64,000 nt of DNA. Source: Campylorhamphus procurvoides (Eukaryota > Chordata > Aves > Passeriformes > Dendrocolaptidae). Within the stretch, counting starts at the first letter, position 1. Every line of letters begins with the position of its first letter. Below are positions 24,808 to 37,400 of this stretch, one piece after another. Below the pieces are notes generated by a model. The model saw only the letters and a program-made list of their open reading frames with translations, was not told where the DNA came from and did not search any database. Position numbers and translations under genes: made by a program. The stretch is from contig WBMV01002649.1 in assembly GCA_013396655.1 (NCBI GenBank), positions 1-64,000 of the forward strand. The letters are read 5' to 3'.

Positions 24808-25475
24808 NNNNNNNNNNNNNNNNNNNNNNNNNNNNNNNNNNNNNNNNNNNNNNNNNNNNNNNNNNNNNNNNNNNNNNNNNNNNNNNNNNNNNNNNNNNNN
24901 NNNNNNNNNNNNNNNNNNNNNNNNNNNNNNNNNNNNNNNNNNNNNNNNNNNNNNNNNNNNNNNNNNNNNNNNNNNNNNNNNNNNNNNNNNNNNNNNNNNN
25001 NNNNNNNNNNNNNNNNNNNNNNNNNNNNNNNNNNNNNNNNNNNNNNNNNNNNNNNNNNNNNNNNNNNNNNNNNNNNNNNNNNNNNNNNNNNNNNNNNNNN
25101 NNNNNNNNNNNNNNNNNNNNNNNNNNNNNNNNNNNNNNNNNNNNNNNNNNNNNNNNNNNNNNNNNNNNNNNNNNNNNNNNNNNNNNNNNNNNNNNNNNNN
25201 NNNNNNNNNNNNNNNNNNNNNNNNNNNNNNNNNNNNNNNNNNNNNNNNNNNNNNNNNNNNNNNNNNNNNNNNNNNNNNNNNNNNNNNNNNNNNNNNNNNN
25301 NNNNNNNNNNNNNNNNNNNNNNNNNNNNNNNNNNNNNNNNNNNNNNNNNNNNNNNNNNNNNNNNNNNNNNNNNNNNNNNNNNNNNNNNNNNNNNNNNNNN
25401 NNNNNNNNNNNNNNNNNNNNNNNNNNNNNNNNNNNNNNNNNNNNNNNNNNNNNNNNNNNNNNNNNNNNNNNNNNN
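24808..25475. other. Assembly gap (N)
   Basis: A run of 668 unknown bases hides the end of the minisatellite and the promoter and 5' UTR of PPTC7, whose start codon lies only 10 bases past the gap. Confidence 1.
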
Positions 25476-25484
25476 CCCCACGCC

Positions 25485-28400
25485 ATGTTCTCGGTGCTCT
25501 CCTACGGCAGGCTCGTGGCCAGGGCCGTGCTGGGCGGCCTCTCGCAGACCGACTCCCGCGACTACAGCCTGGTCACGGCCAGCTGCGGCTTCGGCAAGGA
25601 TTTCCGCAAGGGCATCCTCAAGAAAGGCATGTGCTACGGGGATGACGCCTGCTTCGTGGCCAGGCACCGCTCCGCCGATGTGCTGGGTGAGTGGCCGCGT
25701 CGGGGGCTCAGCTGGCTTTGACCTCCTTTCCCTTCCTCCTTTCCCCTTCCTTTCCCTTCCCAAACCTAACCTTCCCTTCCCTTCCCCTCCCAAACCTAAC
25801 CTTCCCTTCCCTAACCTTACATTCCCTTCCCTTCTCAAGCCTTCTCTTCTTCTCTTCCCTCCTTCCTTTCCCTTCCTCCCTTCCCTCCCCTCTCCCTCCC
25901 TGCCCCGCACATGGCGAGCGGCTCGGCCTCCCTTCTCAAACAAAGGAGCTGGGTCTGCTCGGCGCTGTCAGCGTGACTCGCTTTTCCAGCCTCCCAGGGA
26001 AGCTCTTCGCTGCAGCCCAGCCTGCCTTTGGCTTGTGTGCGGGCCCAGCCTGGGTGTTTTCACCTGCCAGGCCCCAGCGGCTCCAAAAGTCACGGAAACA
26101 GCTCTGAGTGTGCCTTTAAAGCCCCTGTATATTCCCCAGAAAAGAGCGCTGGGACAGGCACTTCCTGATTTCGGCGTGTGCCGTGTCCTTGTCAAGTGCA
26201 CGGCAAAGTGACATTGAGCCTGGAATCAAATGTCAAACTTCAGTTTCGGTGTTTGTTCTGGCCTGATGGCGCTCTCTGGTTTGGGTTCGCGGGCGAAGCG
26301 GATCTCGAGGGCTCGGATTTTAGGAGTAGTGGGTAATGACAGAGAACCAGTGGAGTCTCCAGTGCATGGGCAGCGCTGCTTTGGACAGGGCTTGACCTTT
26401 CTCCCGTGTGCTCAAGGTTGAATTCGGCAGGCTGACCCTCTGCACAACTTACTTGTGCTGGAAGTGCCAGAAGCAAATTTACACCAAAACTTTGACACTT
26501 CAAACGAAAGCTCTCTCCCCGCCGGCCCTGTTTTTTTTAATTTTTTTTAAATTATTATTTATTTATTTCAAACCGGGATTGCACGGTGCTGTCTCCTGAT
26601 GTGGAAATGCTTGGCGATTGGTGTCACTGTAACTTGGTTGCCCTCTAACAGAGCCCAGGGTTTTTCTGCCGGGGCTGTAACTCGGTGCTGGGTAACAGTA
26701 TTGCTGGTGATTCCCGGGGGGGCTGGCACTGCCAGGGGGATGCCACAGCTCCCAGGGAGATGTGCAGCACTGGGCAGTGCCTTTCAGGCATTCTGCATCT
26801 TCTCTGTCGTGCCTGTTCCCAGGGAGGCTTTTTTCGATCAGAATTAGCTGCTGGACACCCTTCCCTCAACATGTGACTAACCCTGGCTTGCCTTTAAAGT
26901 TCACGTCAGGCCAGCACTGATAAATAACTGAGGGATTGGTATTTGGCCCTAAGAGAAATGCAGAATGTGCTTTGCTTCAAGGTGGGCTCTTTGTGTGGGG
27001 AAGGGGTAGATTTAGCCCCATCTGATGATGTTTAGGGGTTTTTGGCCATATTTGGTAATTATTGTATGTGGACCTACAGCTTGTCTTGTCTTCCTACTGG
27101 AATCAACAGAGTTGCATTTCTGAGTCGGTCTTTGCATTAATTTTCATGGCAACTTGAAAACAAACCAAATTGTAGCTCCACTTGAGGATCAAACAGCAAA
27201 GAGGGCAGCAGATCAGGATGTCTGAAGTACTGAGAAGAAAATAGTTTAAATAGAAAGGTTGTTGGGGTGGTTTTGGTATGGGGTTTTTTCCCCTCAGGCT
27301 ATTTTCATGTTACTTCTTTATTGCCTTTTTCATGCACATACCAAAAAACCCAGGTGTGTGTATGTTGTGCAAAACCAGTAATGCTCAGATGGGCTTTGAT
27401 GCCTCTAATATGATGCTTTTTCATCATCTGTACTTCTTAAGTTTACAAGCAGTAGTTTTGCCCTTATTTCTGCTGCTGTGACCATCTCTTTACTCTCCTT
27501 TTCTCCACCAGCCCTTTTGCTTTGCTGCAGTTTCAGCACCACCAGGGTTTCCCTGCCCTCAGTTCCTCTTACTCTCATCACAAATCTGAGGTTCCTTCGT
27601 GGTTTTTTTTAAAGACCATCAAAAATTTTGTACAAACTCCTTACCTGCCTAACTCTGCACCTCAACAAAACTGGCTGAGCTGAACTGCTGGGTCTCAAAC
27701 TGGATTTTTTGGCATTTAACAAAGAGGCTCACGTGGTTTGAGCCAAAGTGAACACTTGACACAGTAAGTGCTTTTAGAGAACAGTAAATTTCCAGTGTAT
27801 CACTTGGAGTTAGCAGTCATCAGTGGCAAAGCCACGCCAGATAATTAATTTTAAATTCTTCTGTGCCAGTGTTTTCTAGAACCAGTGTATGGAGGGCTGG
27901 CCTGTGTGGGATGGATCTGGGTGTGGTGGAGCAGAGAGAGAGCTACTCCCAGTCTTTTGGCACGGGTGCTTGGGGATTCATTTTCTTAGGTCAAACAAAA
28001 GTTGACTTGGCAGTGTGTTTATGGCAGAATCAAAATGCTAAACACTCCTTTTGTTGTAGTTGTACTGTAGAGTCTGAAGGTTTAACAGTGTCTTCTAGTC
28101 TGAGCTTTATTCTTCCACAGGAAGATCAACAAAAAGCCTAAAGATTCAGGTTATTTCCAGTCCCTCCATGGTTGTTAAATACTTGGTAAGGCCTGTAACT
28201 GGTGTACTTGAATCCTTGGGGGTTTTGTGTCTCATTTTTACTTTTGTCTGGGGCATACCTGTCAAATTTGCATGTTTTCTTCCCATTCTGAGCACAGGGA
28301 GAAGGAAGCAGCTCAGATTCCTTGGGGATCACCCTGAGAAAAGGAAATGGCTTTACTGCTAATGTTAATCTCTAGAGCTTTATGATTCAGGCCTGTGTTT

Positions 28401-31400
28401 CCTTTCTGCTCCTGCTTGTCCCTGTTGTACCTTTTTGTACATCCCCTGTCAGTGTCTTGGGTGTTCAGATGCTCAGATATTCAGGTATCTCACAGAGAAG
28501 TGGGAGATGTTCTGGACTGCTTTGTGTCTGAAGCCTTTGGAACTTTAGAGGACAGAAGTACTGATTTTTTTATAAGCTGAAAGGCAAAACTTCAGGAGCT
28601 GACAGCTCTGGCTTTCTTCATTAACATGCAAGTAGAGCTTTTAGCACATGTGGGACAACCCAAAATTTATAAATAAACAGTTTTAGAACCATTTCACTTC
28701 TTCACCAAGAGTAAACATTAAACCTTTTTTAGACATTTTGAGATGTGTCACGCTGGTGATTGGTTTTTTCCCTTATTGTTGGGATCTGCCTTTTCTTGCT
28801 TGTTGCTGCCTTATCAGGCTCCCCGTGTCTTTGGTAGTTTTTTTATGGATTTTCCAAGCTGTTGTGTGAGTCATTATTGAAACATTGCAGCAGCCAATGC
28901 GCATCCCGTGACAGCATCACTTATACAATGTCTCTGCTGGGGACACTTCTGGGTGTAGCCACCGAGACTTCACGAGTCTTCCAAACTATTTCAGTCCCCC
29001 AGGAGCAGGGAAAACCTCTCTGGCAGCAGGGAGCTGTTTGTCCACTGCAGAGTTAAAACTGTGCAATTGTTCTATCTGCTGCCAATCCTGATTTTGAACT
29101 TTTTGGGGGGGGGGGAGTGGGTTGGTGCTGCAGGGCAGCTCCTTTAAACTGAAATGAAGTGCACTTTATTTGAAAATTCAGTTTGCCAGCCTTCATAGGA
29201 GGTGAAACTCCAGAGTGGCAAAACCCCTGGAATATTTTTTAGTCTCACTGTCATCAAGAAAAGTCAACTCCAACATGTGAAGGGATTTGTAGATGAAAGG
29301 TCAAGGTTGTTCTGGCAGCTGTGGAGGAGGAAGGGATTCTTGCTTGGATGCCTGAAGGTTGTAGAGAACTGTGTTAAGTGGTTTATTGGGTATCATACCT
29401 ATTAAAGAGATTGCTGCCTTATCACAACTTATCACACTAAAGGAGGCAAACTGTGCCTGCCTGGGAGCAGCCCTTCACCCACTGCACTGGGAGAGCTCAG
29501 GGCACCTTGGAGGGACAGATCAGTGACTTGCAAACCTTTGTTTGTGGCAGACCGAGTGGAACTTTGTGCCTAACACGGGAGCATAAGTGCTGTCATTTGC
29601 AGGGAAACTACAGCTTGAGAAGCATCCCAGTGAGAGCCCCCCTGGCTGACACTGCTGCCAGTGCAACCACATGGCAGCAGAGCTGTGCTTGGGTGGCACT
29701 GAATGCAGCTTCACCCTGGGCTGTTCTTTTGCCCCACAGTCCCTGCAGGGACTCTGCTGCTGAGCAGGATTGCCAGCTGACCACTCACTGGAACTGCTTG
29801 TTGGAAGCAGATGATTGTCCTTTCCTCTGCAGATGTTGGCTTGAAGGAAGAGCAGGTTCTGTCAGAGATCCGAGGGAAATAGGCCGAGCACGGTGCAGGA
29901 GGTGAGGATTAGTCATACCTGTGTCGCAGGAAGCGTTGCAGAGATCTCCTGCTGCTTGCTCTGCCTCAGCCACACTCCCAATGCCCTGAGCTCGACATTG
30001 TTCAGCCTGGCAGGGATTTCAGTGTCTGCCCCCCACCCTCAGCAGCTCCACTGTTGCTGAATGGACACCTTGAGAGATTAAGTGGTTATAACTAGGGATT
30101 TTTTTGCAAAAAATAGTTTAATGTTCTCCTGGAGCTCTAAAAATCCACTGAGCGATTTCTCAGGCTTAAATAAAACAGGGAGGAAGTCTACCTGGTAAAA
30201 ACCTGTTTCAAGAGCAAGTGCATGGTAGCAGGGGGCTAAATAGATAGGAGGAACTGTTGCTTTTTCCCAGGAGTAGATGCACCATTTAATTTTTCAGTTC
30301 CCCGTTTCTCCTGCAGTTTGTTCTTGAACATCCTCGCTCACTTTGCCTCTTGCTGTTTGTCCCTTGTTGTCACTCACCCAAGTTACTCTCTCACAACCTT
30401 TCTGTGTCCTGCAAGGGTAGTTTAAAGTTTACTGTAACAGTGTGAATAAGTAACCTTCCCCTTTGTAACTTGTTAGCAGCCACACACAACCTGCCTTTAG
30501 GGATTTGCATTCAACTGGGTTATTCCTTCCTCAAAACCAGGGGGTGGGTGGGTGGACAGACCCTTTGGCTCTGCCAGATCCCAGGGGAGCTCTGCAGGGT
30601 CACTGCTGGCTTGGAGCACTGGATGGAGAACCTGTCTAGGTGTGTGATTGCTCTCACCACTGATAAAACAGGAAACCTTATCAGTTTATCTCAATTCAAT
30701 TAGGTGCTGTATTTCAGACTTGTGTGGTGCAACCAATTGCACGTTTTCTACCATTTTAGCCTGCTATTTTTGATGCAAAATTAATTGCATCATAGATACC
30801 TCCTTTTGATGTTCTTTTATCAGTGATTCATTGCTATTTCAGGTAAGGATCTCAAGAAATTGAAAGTTCAGGAGGATGTGTGGAGTGTCTTAGCACGTTA
30901 ATTGTGGTTGCATGCAAAAGCAGTTCCTGCTGACACACTTGTGCCTGCCTGGGGCTTCTCTCTGAGTGTTATTCTTGGCTGATGCAATGGTTGAAATCAT
31001 TCATCTTCCAGGAGATTTTTGGGACAGGCTAGTGCTTCTGGACTCTGACCGTGGGCAGGTTAGTTTGCCAGCAAGCCAGATCTTCCCCTCATAACACTAT
31101 TTACATTAAACAGGGTTTGATCAGTGTTGTGGGTTTGTTACAAACCTCCAGTCTGTTTAATTTGTGTTTATATTTATATAGTTTATATTTCTGAACTGGA
31201 CAGAACAGCTGGATCTCAGAGAAGTGAGAAGCAGATATTGCTGCTTTCAGCCCTGGCTGGCTCCAGGTGCCTGGGCTCCTGCAGGGAACCTCGTGTGTGC
31301 TGGCAGGAGAAACAACTTCCCATCTGCATTTCAGCAGGTCTCTTATCCCAGGTGCTTTCAGCATTTTGGGATCAGCTTCACCAAGTTGCACTGCCAGGAT

Positions 31401-34400
31401 CTTCCCTGGCTCAGGGTCAGTGCTGCAGCATCACTCACTTGGGCTTTGTCTTGGAACTTCATGGCAAGTGTTTCCCTGAGGGAGGTTTTCCTACATGGAA
31501 TCTCTGAGAAGCTGGAAAAAGCCTTGTTTTGGCCTGACACATGCAGCAAGTATTTTATCTGGCAGGGATGTTTGTGTGTTTTACAGCAGAAGGCAATGCA
31601 CTGGGGTGTTAACTCTCAGAGATTCTGAAAGGTCTCCATTATATAGTTAAATCCTTGAGAGGTATTTATTCTTTGGAAGCAATTTATTGTGAAATTTTCA
31701 ATTGCTTTATTTACAGTGGTGGTTCATCTGGCTGCAGGCACTGTGCTGTGTCACGTGGATGTTTGTGTAATTTCTGCATGGGCTTGAACAGGGAACAGCC
31801 ACAGGAATGTTCTTTCTATCAAATTTTCTCATTTGCTCAATAGCTTGAATGAAAAAACCCCAAGGACTGTGCACAGTTTAATTTTGGCAATTCCCAGCCA
31901 TGCAGTTTGTCTTCAGTGTCCTGTGATTCCTGGTTTGTGACATGGTTACTACAATGGTTTATGGTTCAAATATAAGAAAAGAAAAATCTGAGTAATCTTT
32001 TGCACTTGTTAAAAAGGTATTATTATGACTACTTGCCATTTTTTTCTGTCTTGGGTGAAAAAAAAGATAATTTAAATAAATAGAGCTTGATAATGATCCT
32101 GCCAATAGCAGTACCTTTGAATTTTTCTGTGGTGACAGAAGGGAAATATCAAAGTATTACATCAAAAGTTGAGTTTTCAGTTCTTGCTACTTGTGGAGTT
32201 TGGAATATCTCACAAGTAGCATTGCTCCTTGCTTGCTGTGTATGAAATACCACAAAATTTTCTTAAACTTTATTGTCCTTTGCATTTCCTGCATTTCAGC
32301 AGCACTTTGCTCAGTCTCTTTCACATATTCCTTTGCCATGAAACTGTTGAGTTTCCAGAGAATGTCTAATGTAAAGATGCTGGATTTAATTTCAAGCCAT
32401 ACTGAAGGCAACACAGGGTGGCTGAACATCTTGGGGAATGGAAAAACCTTCTTTTGAGGCAAAAAAGCAATAAAGGAGGGTGTTTTTTGGGGTCCCTGTG
32501 TGGTGTGGGACTTGGTGGCTGCACAATTCCTGGCTCAGTGCTGGAGCAGCAGGAAGCATTTCACTGCTCTGCTGGTGTTTGATGCTTGGGGGGCAAAAAG
32601 GTCATTTAGCTGAAATCAAAGGAACTGAGCTATTATCTTTAAGAGTTACAGGTAGGAAACAAGGGCCAAATGTTTGTTAAAACCCCCACATTTTCCATTT
32701 GGGGAAAGAACAAGAATTGGTGGCACGTGAGTTGATGAGGTGTTGTGGTGGTGTCCAGTGAAAGCAGCCTCCAGGGTCTGCTCCTGAACGTGGTGGTCCT
32801 GTTGGCTTCATGCAGGGATCCAGCTCTCCTGGGCATTGGGAAGCAGGGTCTGTGCAGGGATCCAGCTCTCCTGGGCACTGGGAAGCAGNAGGGTCTGTGT
32901 AGGGATCCAGCTCTCCTGGGGTTTGGAAAGCAGGGTCTGTGTAGGGATCCAGCTCTCCTGGGGTTTGGGAAGAGACAGTCCATTCCCTCCCTCCTCGTGG
33001 ATGTCCAGAAGGTGATTGCTGTGGAAGGCACTGGCAGAACGTGCCCCAAGCTGTTTGGAGCTTGTAGAAGGCAGAGAGACAAAGTATTTCATGGCCCAAG
33101 ACAGAGTAGGAAATGTTCTGCCATGATCAGGGATTTGCATTTCCTGCCTGGGGAGAGAAAAGAGCAAAGAAAGTCAGGTGGGCTGCTCTTGTTTTTCCTC
33201 TAAAAGCTGAGTAGGTTTTGCTAATTCCCCTTGCCAGGTGCTTGCTGTGGTGGCTCTCTGGGACTCAAGGCTGGAGCTGCAGTGTTTCTGTTGCAGAGTT
33301 CCCTGGGGCTGATGTGAAATGTTTATGGATTGCTTGAGGGAACTCCATAACTTCTGCCGAGTTTCTTTGGAACTGCCTCGGAGCCAAGAGCTTTGGGCAG
33401 CACTTGTGAAGCAGCATCTTCTCCTTGCATTACCCAGCTGGGAGGGAAGCAGTGCAGAGGCACATCTGGATTGTGTTCATCTCCAAGGGGATTTAAAAAC
33501 CCCCTTTGTCTGGTGACTTCATGTAGAGTTCATCCGACCTAGAGCCAAGTTTCCCTCTCAGGTTCTAGGTCTGGAACTTCTCCTTTGTGATCCCTTATTC
33601 TAGACCTGTCTGTGTGGCAGCAGGAAGCAAAGGGTCAATCCAGTATTTGGCTGAGGTGGTGAGACCTGTGGGGAGAGGATTAATCTGTTCCTGAGGAACC
33701 CAGAGAAGGTTTCTCAGAGTGCCAGGGTCCTACAGAGCTGCGTTCCACAATCTGACCCCGAGAGGTGAATGAATGCAGGGATCTGCCTCCTGTAACATTC
33801 TTCTGAGAAAGAAAAGGGACAAAGCAGGTGTCTGAAAGGTTGTGCACTATTTTAGGGAGAAATCTGATTAATGTTGATGGGCTGTTCAGGATCCTGGCAG
33901 ATTATAGTTCACACCAAGGTCGGCTCCAGCCCTTCTGTCTCAGTTTCAGACTGTCCCACGTGAAGGGCGTCTGGACACGACCAAACTGACTTTTAGCTGC
34001 TCACTCACATTTTCATGGCATTTTTTTTTCTGAGGAGACTGTCCTTCAGCACAGTCTGAGCTCTGAAATTCCCCCTTTGTGCTTTTATCACAGACACCCT
34101 TTAGCTTTTATTATGTTATGGAACCCTGGACTTGAGATGGCTCGTCCCGTGCTGAGGATCAGAAGTATTTTTTGGAAAATTTCTGCATAGTAACATTTTA
34201 ATCTCACATAATGCTTTCAGCAGTGTTTTACTTTTATCCTTTGGAGGAAGTTCAAAGTTCTTTAGCCAAATGACCAGCTGAATATGGGGTGTGCTGGTCT
34301 CCTCCCTCTGAACACCCCCTTTCCATGAGCACCTTCACTGCTTTCCTCTGCAGCTGCTCAGGAGCTTCCAAAGCTTTGGCAGAATTGCTCTGATTTTCAT

Positions 34401-37400
34401 ATGCAGGTTGGTTTGAATAACTAAATGCAAATTGACTGGATCACAGTCAGTTTTCATGCTCCTGCTTGGCTGAAGCTTTGGAAGCAGCAAGCTCACAAGG
34501 TCCAGCATTGTGTTGGGTACGTGGAGTTTGGAATACACAGAAACTGAGCTTACCAAATAGGAAGTGTTGTCCTTCTTATGAGCACTGAGACACAACTGGG
34601 CTGCTGGATTGTGGGGAAGAGTTTCTTTATCATTTCTGCACTAGTTAAAATCTTAACAACCATCACATTTAACTCTTCTTTGTTAATGGGCTAATCAAAG
34701 GTTAATGGCATTGAATCCCATCTTCCCCCCCAGATTCCCTATTTGTTCTCTAGTGGAATCAGCCTCCTCATCCCCAACATCAGACTTTGGCCTTTTTTTC
34801 AGCAATTGAGAATGTGTTTAGAGGTTGGTCTGGGAGCTGATGTCAGAAGTTACCTTACAAATACTTAACCCAAGGTGTTTCTCAGGCAGGTGCCGTGCCC
34901 TGCCTTTGGTTACTAAATATCATAAACGATGTAAATAATTAAAACTGTTGTTTTGGCAGCCAGTCCTGTTGACATCCCTGTCCCTTTCTGTTCTCTTCCA
35001 GGGGTGGCAGATGGTGTAGGTGGCTGGAGAGACTACGGGGTGGACCCTTCTCAGTTCTCAGGGACTCTGATGAGGACGTGTGAACGTTTGGTGAAGGAAG
35101 GACGGTTCGTGCCCAGCAACCCCGTGGGGATCCTCACGGCAGGCTACTGTGAGCTGCTGCAGAACAAAGTCCCTCTGCTGGGTAAGGCCCCCACAGGGAG
35201 CTTCTCCTTCCCCCCGGGCTCTGGGGTATCGCCACATGGCCCTGGGGAGGCTTGCTCGTGTCTGCTGTCAGCTTCTGCAGCAAACTTCTCTTCATTAGCT
35301 GAAAACACACAAATGGAGTTGGTTTGGTAGCATGCTTCTCTCTCTGGTGTGTTTAAAAGCTGTTTTAATTAAGCTGGTGATGCAGGGAGTGTTTGTGTGT
35401 GTGTGTATACCTCAAATAAAAGGGCAGCAGCCTTTCTGTGTGAAGGGTGAATTCACCAGAGTCTGCAGAGTGAGTGCTGCAGCCCAACACGCTGTGGCAC
35501 ATGTGCTCACCCTGTGTTTTGTAGGTATAAATAACTGTCCTCTGCTGAAAACTCTTCATGGTTGTGGCTTTTTGTTTGAGCTCTGCAAGGAAAAATATTT
35601 CCTGAGGATAACTGGATGCAGTTCTGCTCATTCCTGGCCTTACTGCTCCTGTTGCCTTTTATGTCCAGTGAACTCAAACCCCAGTTGGTTGACTCCAGTA
35701 GTTTATATCATCTGATCTCTGGGAGTATTATTTTTATAAATCTTTGTGGGGGATTCGTTACAGATCTTTTTGAAAGCCAGCTGAAGTAGATGCCTCACAT
35801 ATTCTGTGTCAGCCTTGATGTGAGACAGGGCATTCAGCTGCCTGGGGAATGGGAGCACACAGAGAGGTGACATTTGGCCTGAGCTGACAACCTTGCAAAG
35901 AGGACCCTTCTGTAAAGGACACGAGGCCTGTTGTGCACCAAGAAAGTGTTGGCCTGTGTGATATGTGCAGGCTCACCTGACCTTAAGCTCCTGTGCCAGA
36001 GGAGTGCAGGGTGAGCTATATTTAACTTGTCTGCTGAGCTGGGAGCAGATGTTCTCGCATTATACGCCTAAAGAATAGGCTGGAACCTCAGCAGTGACCT
36101 TAAGTGTCACCAAAATAGCAGTGCTCAGTAATTACATTAGGATTTGGGGTGGTTAATGGTGCTTACTTGTGCAAAGCAGATGTAGCTGTAAGTGATCTCC
36201 AGAGTGGGCCACTGGTGAGAGCCTCCCCAGGGCTCTGGAGGCCGAGGCAGCTCAGCTGGGCCTGACCTTTGCTGTGCTGAAAAGCAGCGTGTGCTGAGTC
36301 ACAAGATCTGCATTCCACACGTGGCCTCCTGGTTACACTCTGCTAATAGAGTTAGAATTTGAAACTAATGATCCTTACTGTTTCTCCTTTAACAGAGAGC
36401 AGTATTTTTAGAAGGAGGAATAAAACCCTGAAATTGCCACAGCAATGAGCGTTTGGAGCTTATTTAAAATAAAGTGAAGGGAGAGGACTTCATTAAGGAG
36501 GATTCATTAGGCAATAACTTTTCCTTGTTGCTCTCTAAGCCTGGATGCTTACTTGGTTCATCAGAATTGAATCCAGCAGATATTATAAAATAAAACTGAA
36601 ATGGCAGCAAACTGTGCCAGTTATTTAAACACTCTCATGTTGCACAACAGTCTTGGACACTGTCACATGTAAAATCAGAACTTTTTCTCAATTCCTGCTT
36701 TGATTTACCACTCAGTGAGGGTGGAGAAGGGCCTGTGTGTTTGCTGGGGAACAAACTCAGGGCGAGGGCATTGCAGGGAACCCTCTGTGTTGGAAAGGGA
36801 AGTGGCTGGAACTGGCAATGCCTGGAGCCAGCTGGACTTGTGCACCAGCAGGGCTGATCCTGAGCTGAGCTCACTGCAGGTCTGTCCAACATCTGGCTGT
36901 GTTTGGACAATCCTGCTGGAGGAGCAGAGAAGAGAAGGTGAAGGTGAATGACACGGGGCAGAAGTCAGGCAGAAATGCTGCAGCTGTCCCACCCTTGAGG
37001 AGGGGAAGGTGGATGTGCTGTCTGCAGGATTGGAGCCAGTGCTGTTTGCTCTGGAGGACTTGGTGGGTGGGTTTCTTTGCAAAAATAACTGTTTTTGTGG
37101 CTTGCAACCAAGCACAGTTGGTGGCTCTTCCCCAGTGAATGAACCAGGAATTCCTCAGTGCCCTCAAGCATGGCTGGGATAGGTCTGAGCACAACTGACA
37201 CGTTTCTGTTGTTACTTTCATCTGAAATTGTATTTGTCTCTGAAACATGTTCTCTTTAAGCCTTGGAAGTTGCTCTCCTGACCGTGGGACAGGATTATTA
37301 TTTGTTAAACCTGAGGCAGGCTCTGCACAGCCAGGTGGGAAGAAAAGCATTTTCGTGTTCTGAGCAGGGAAATGCAGTAGGACCCAACACTTGATTGCAA

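Larger units (their letters stand above)
25687..35001 (+). other. PPTC7: PPTC7 intron 1
   Basis: This 9.3-kb intron starts GTGAGT and ends TTCCAG. It opens with a long pyrimidine-rich tract and contains a 42-bp tandem repeat near 32.8 kb. I see no further exon, RNA gene or recognisable intact transposon in the rest; the open frames are short and unsupported. Confidence 0.8.

Noticed and set aside
24633..25943. Long open frames across the first large gap on both strands
   Set aside because: Their length comes from translating N. The only genuine coding part is PPTC7 exon 1 at 25485-25686.
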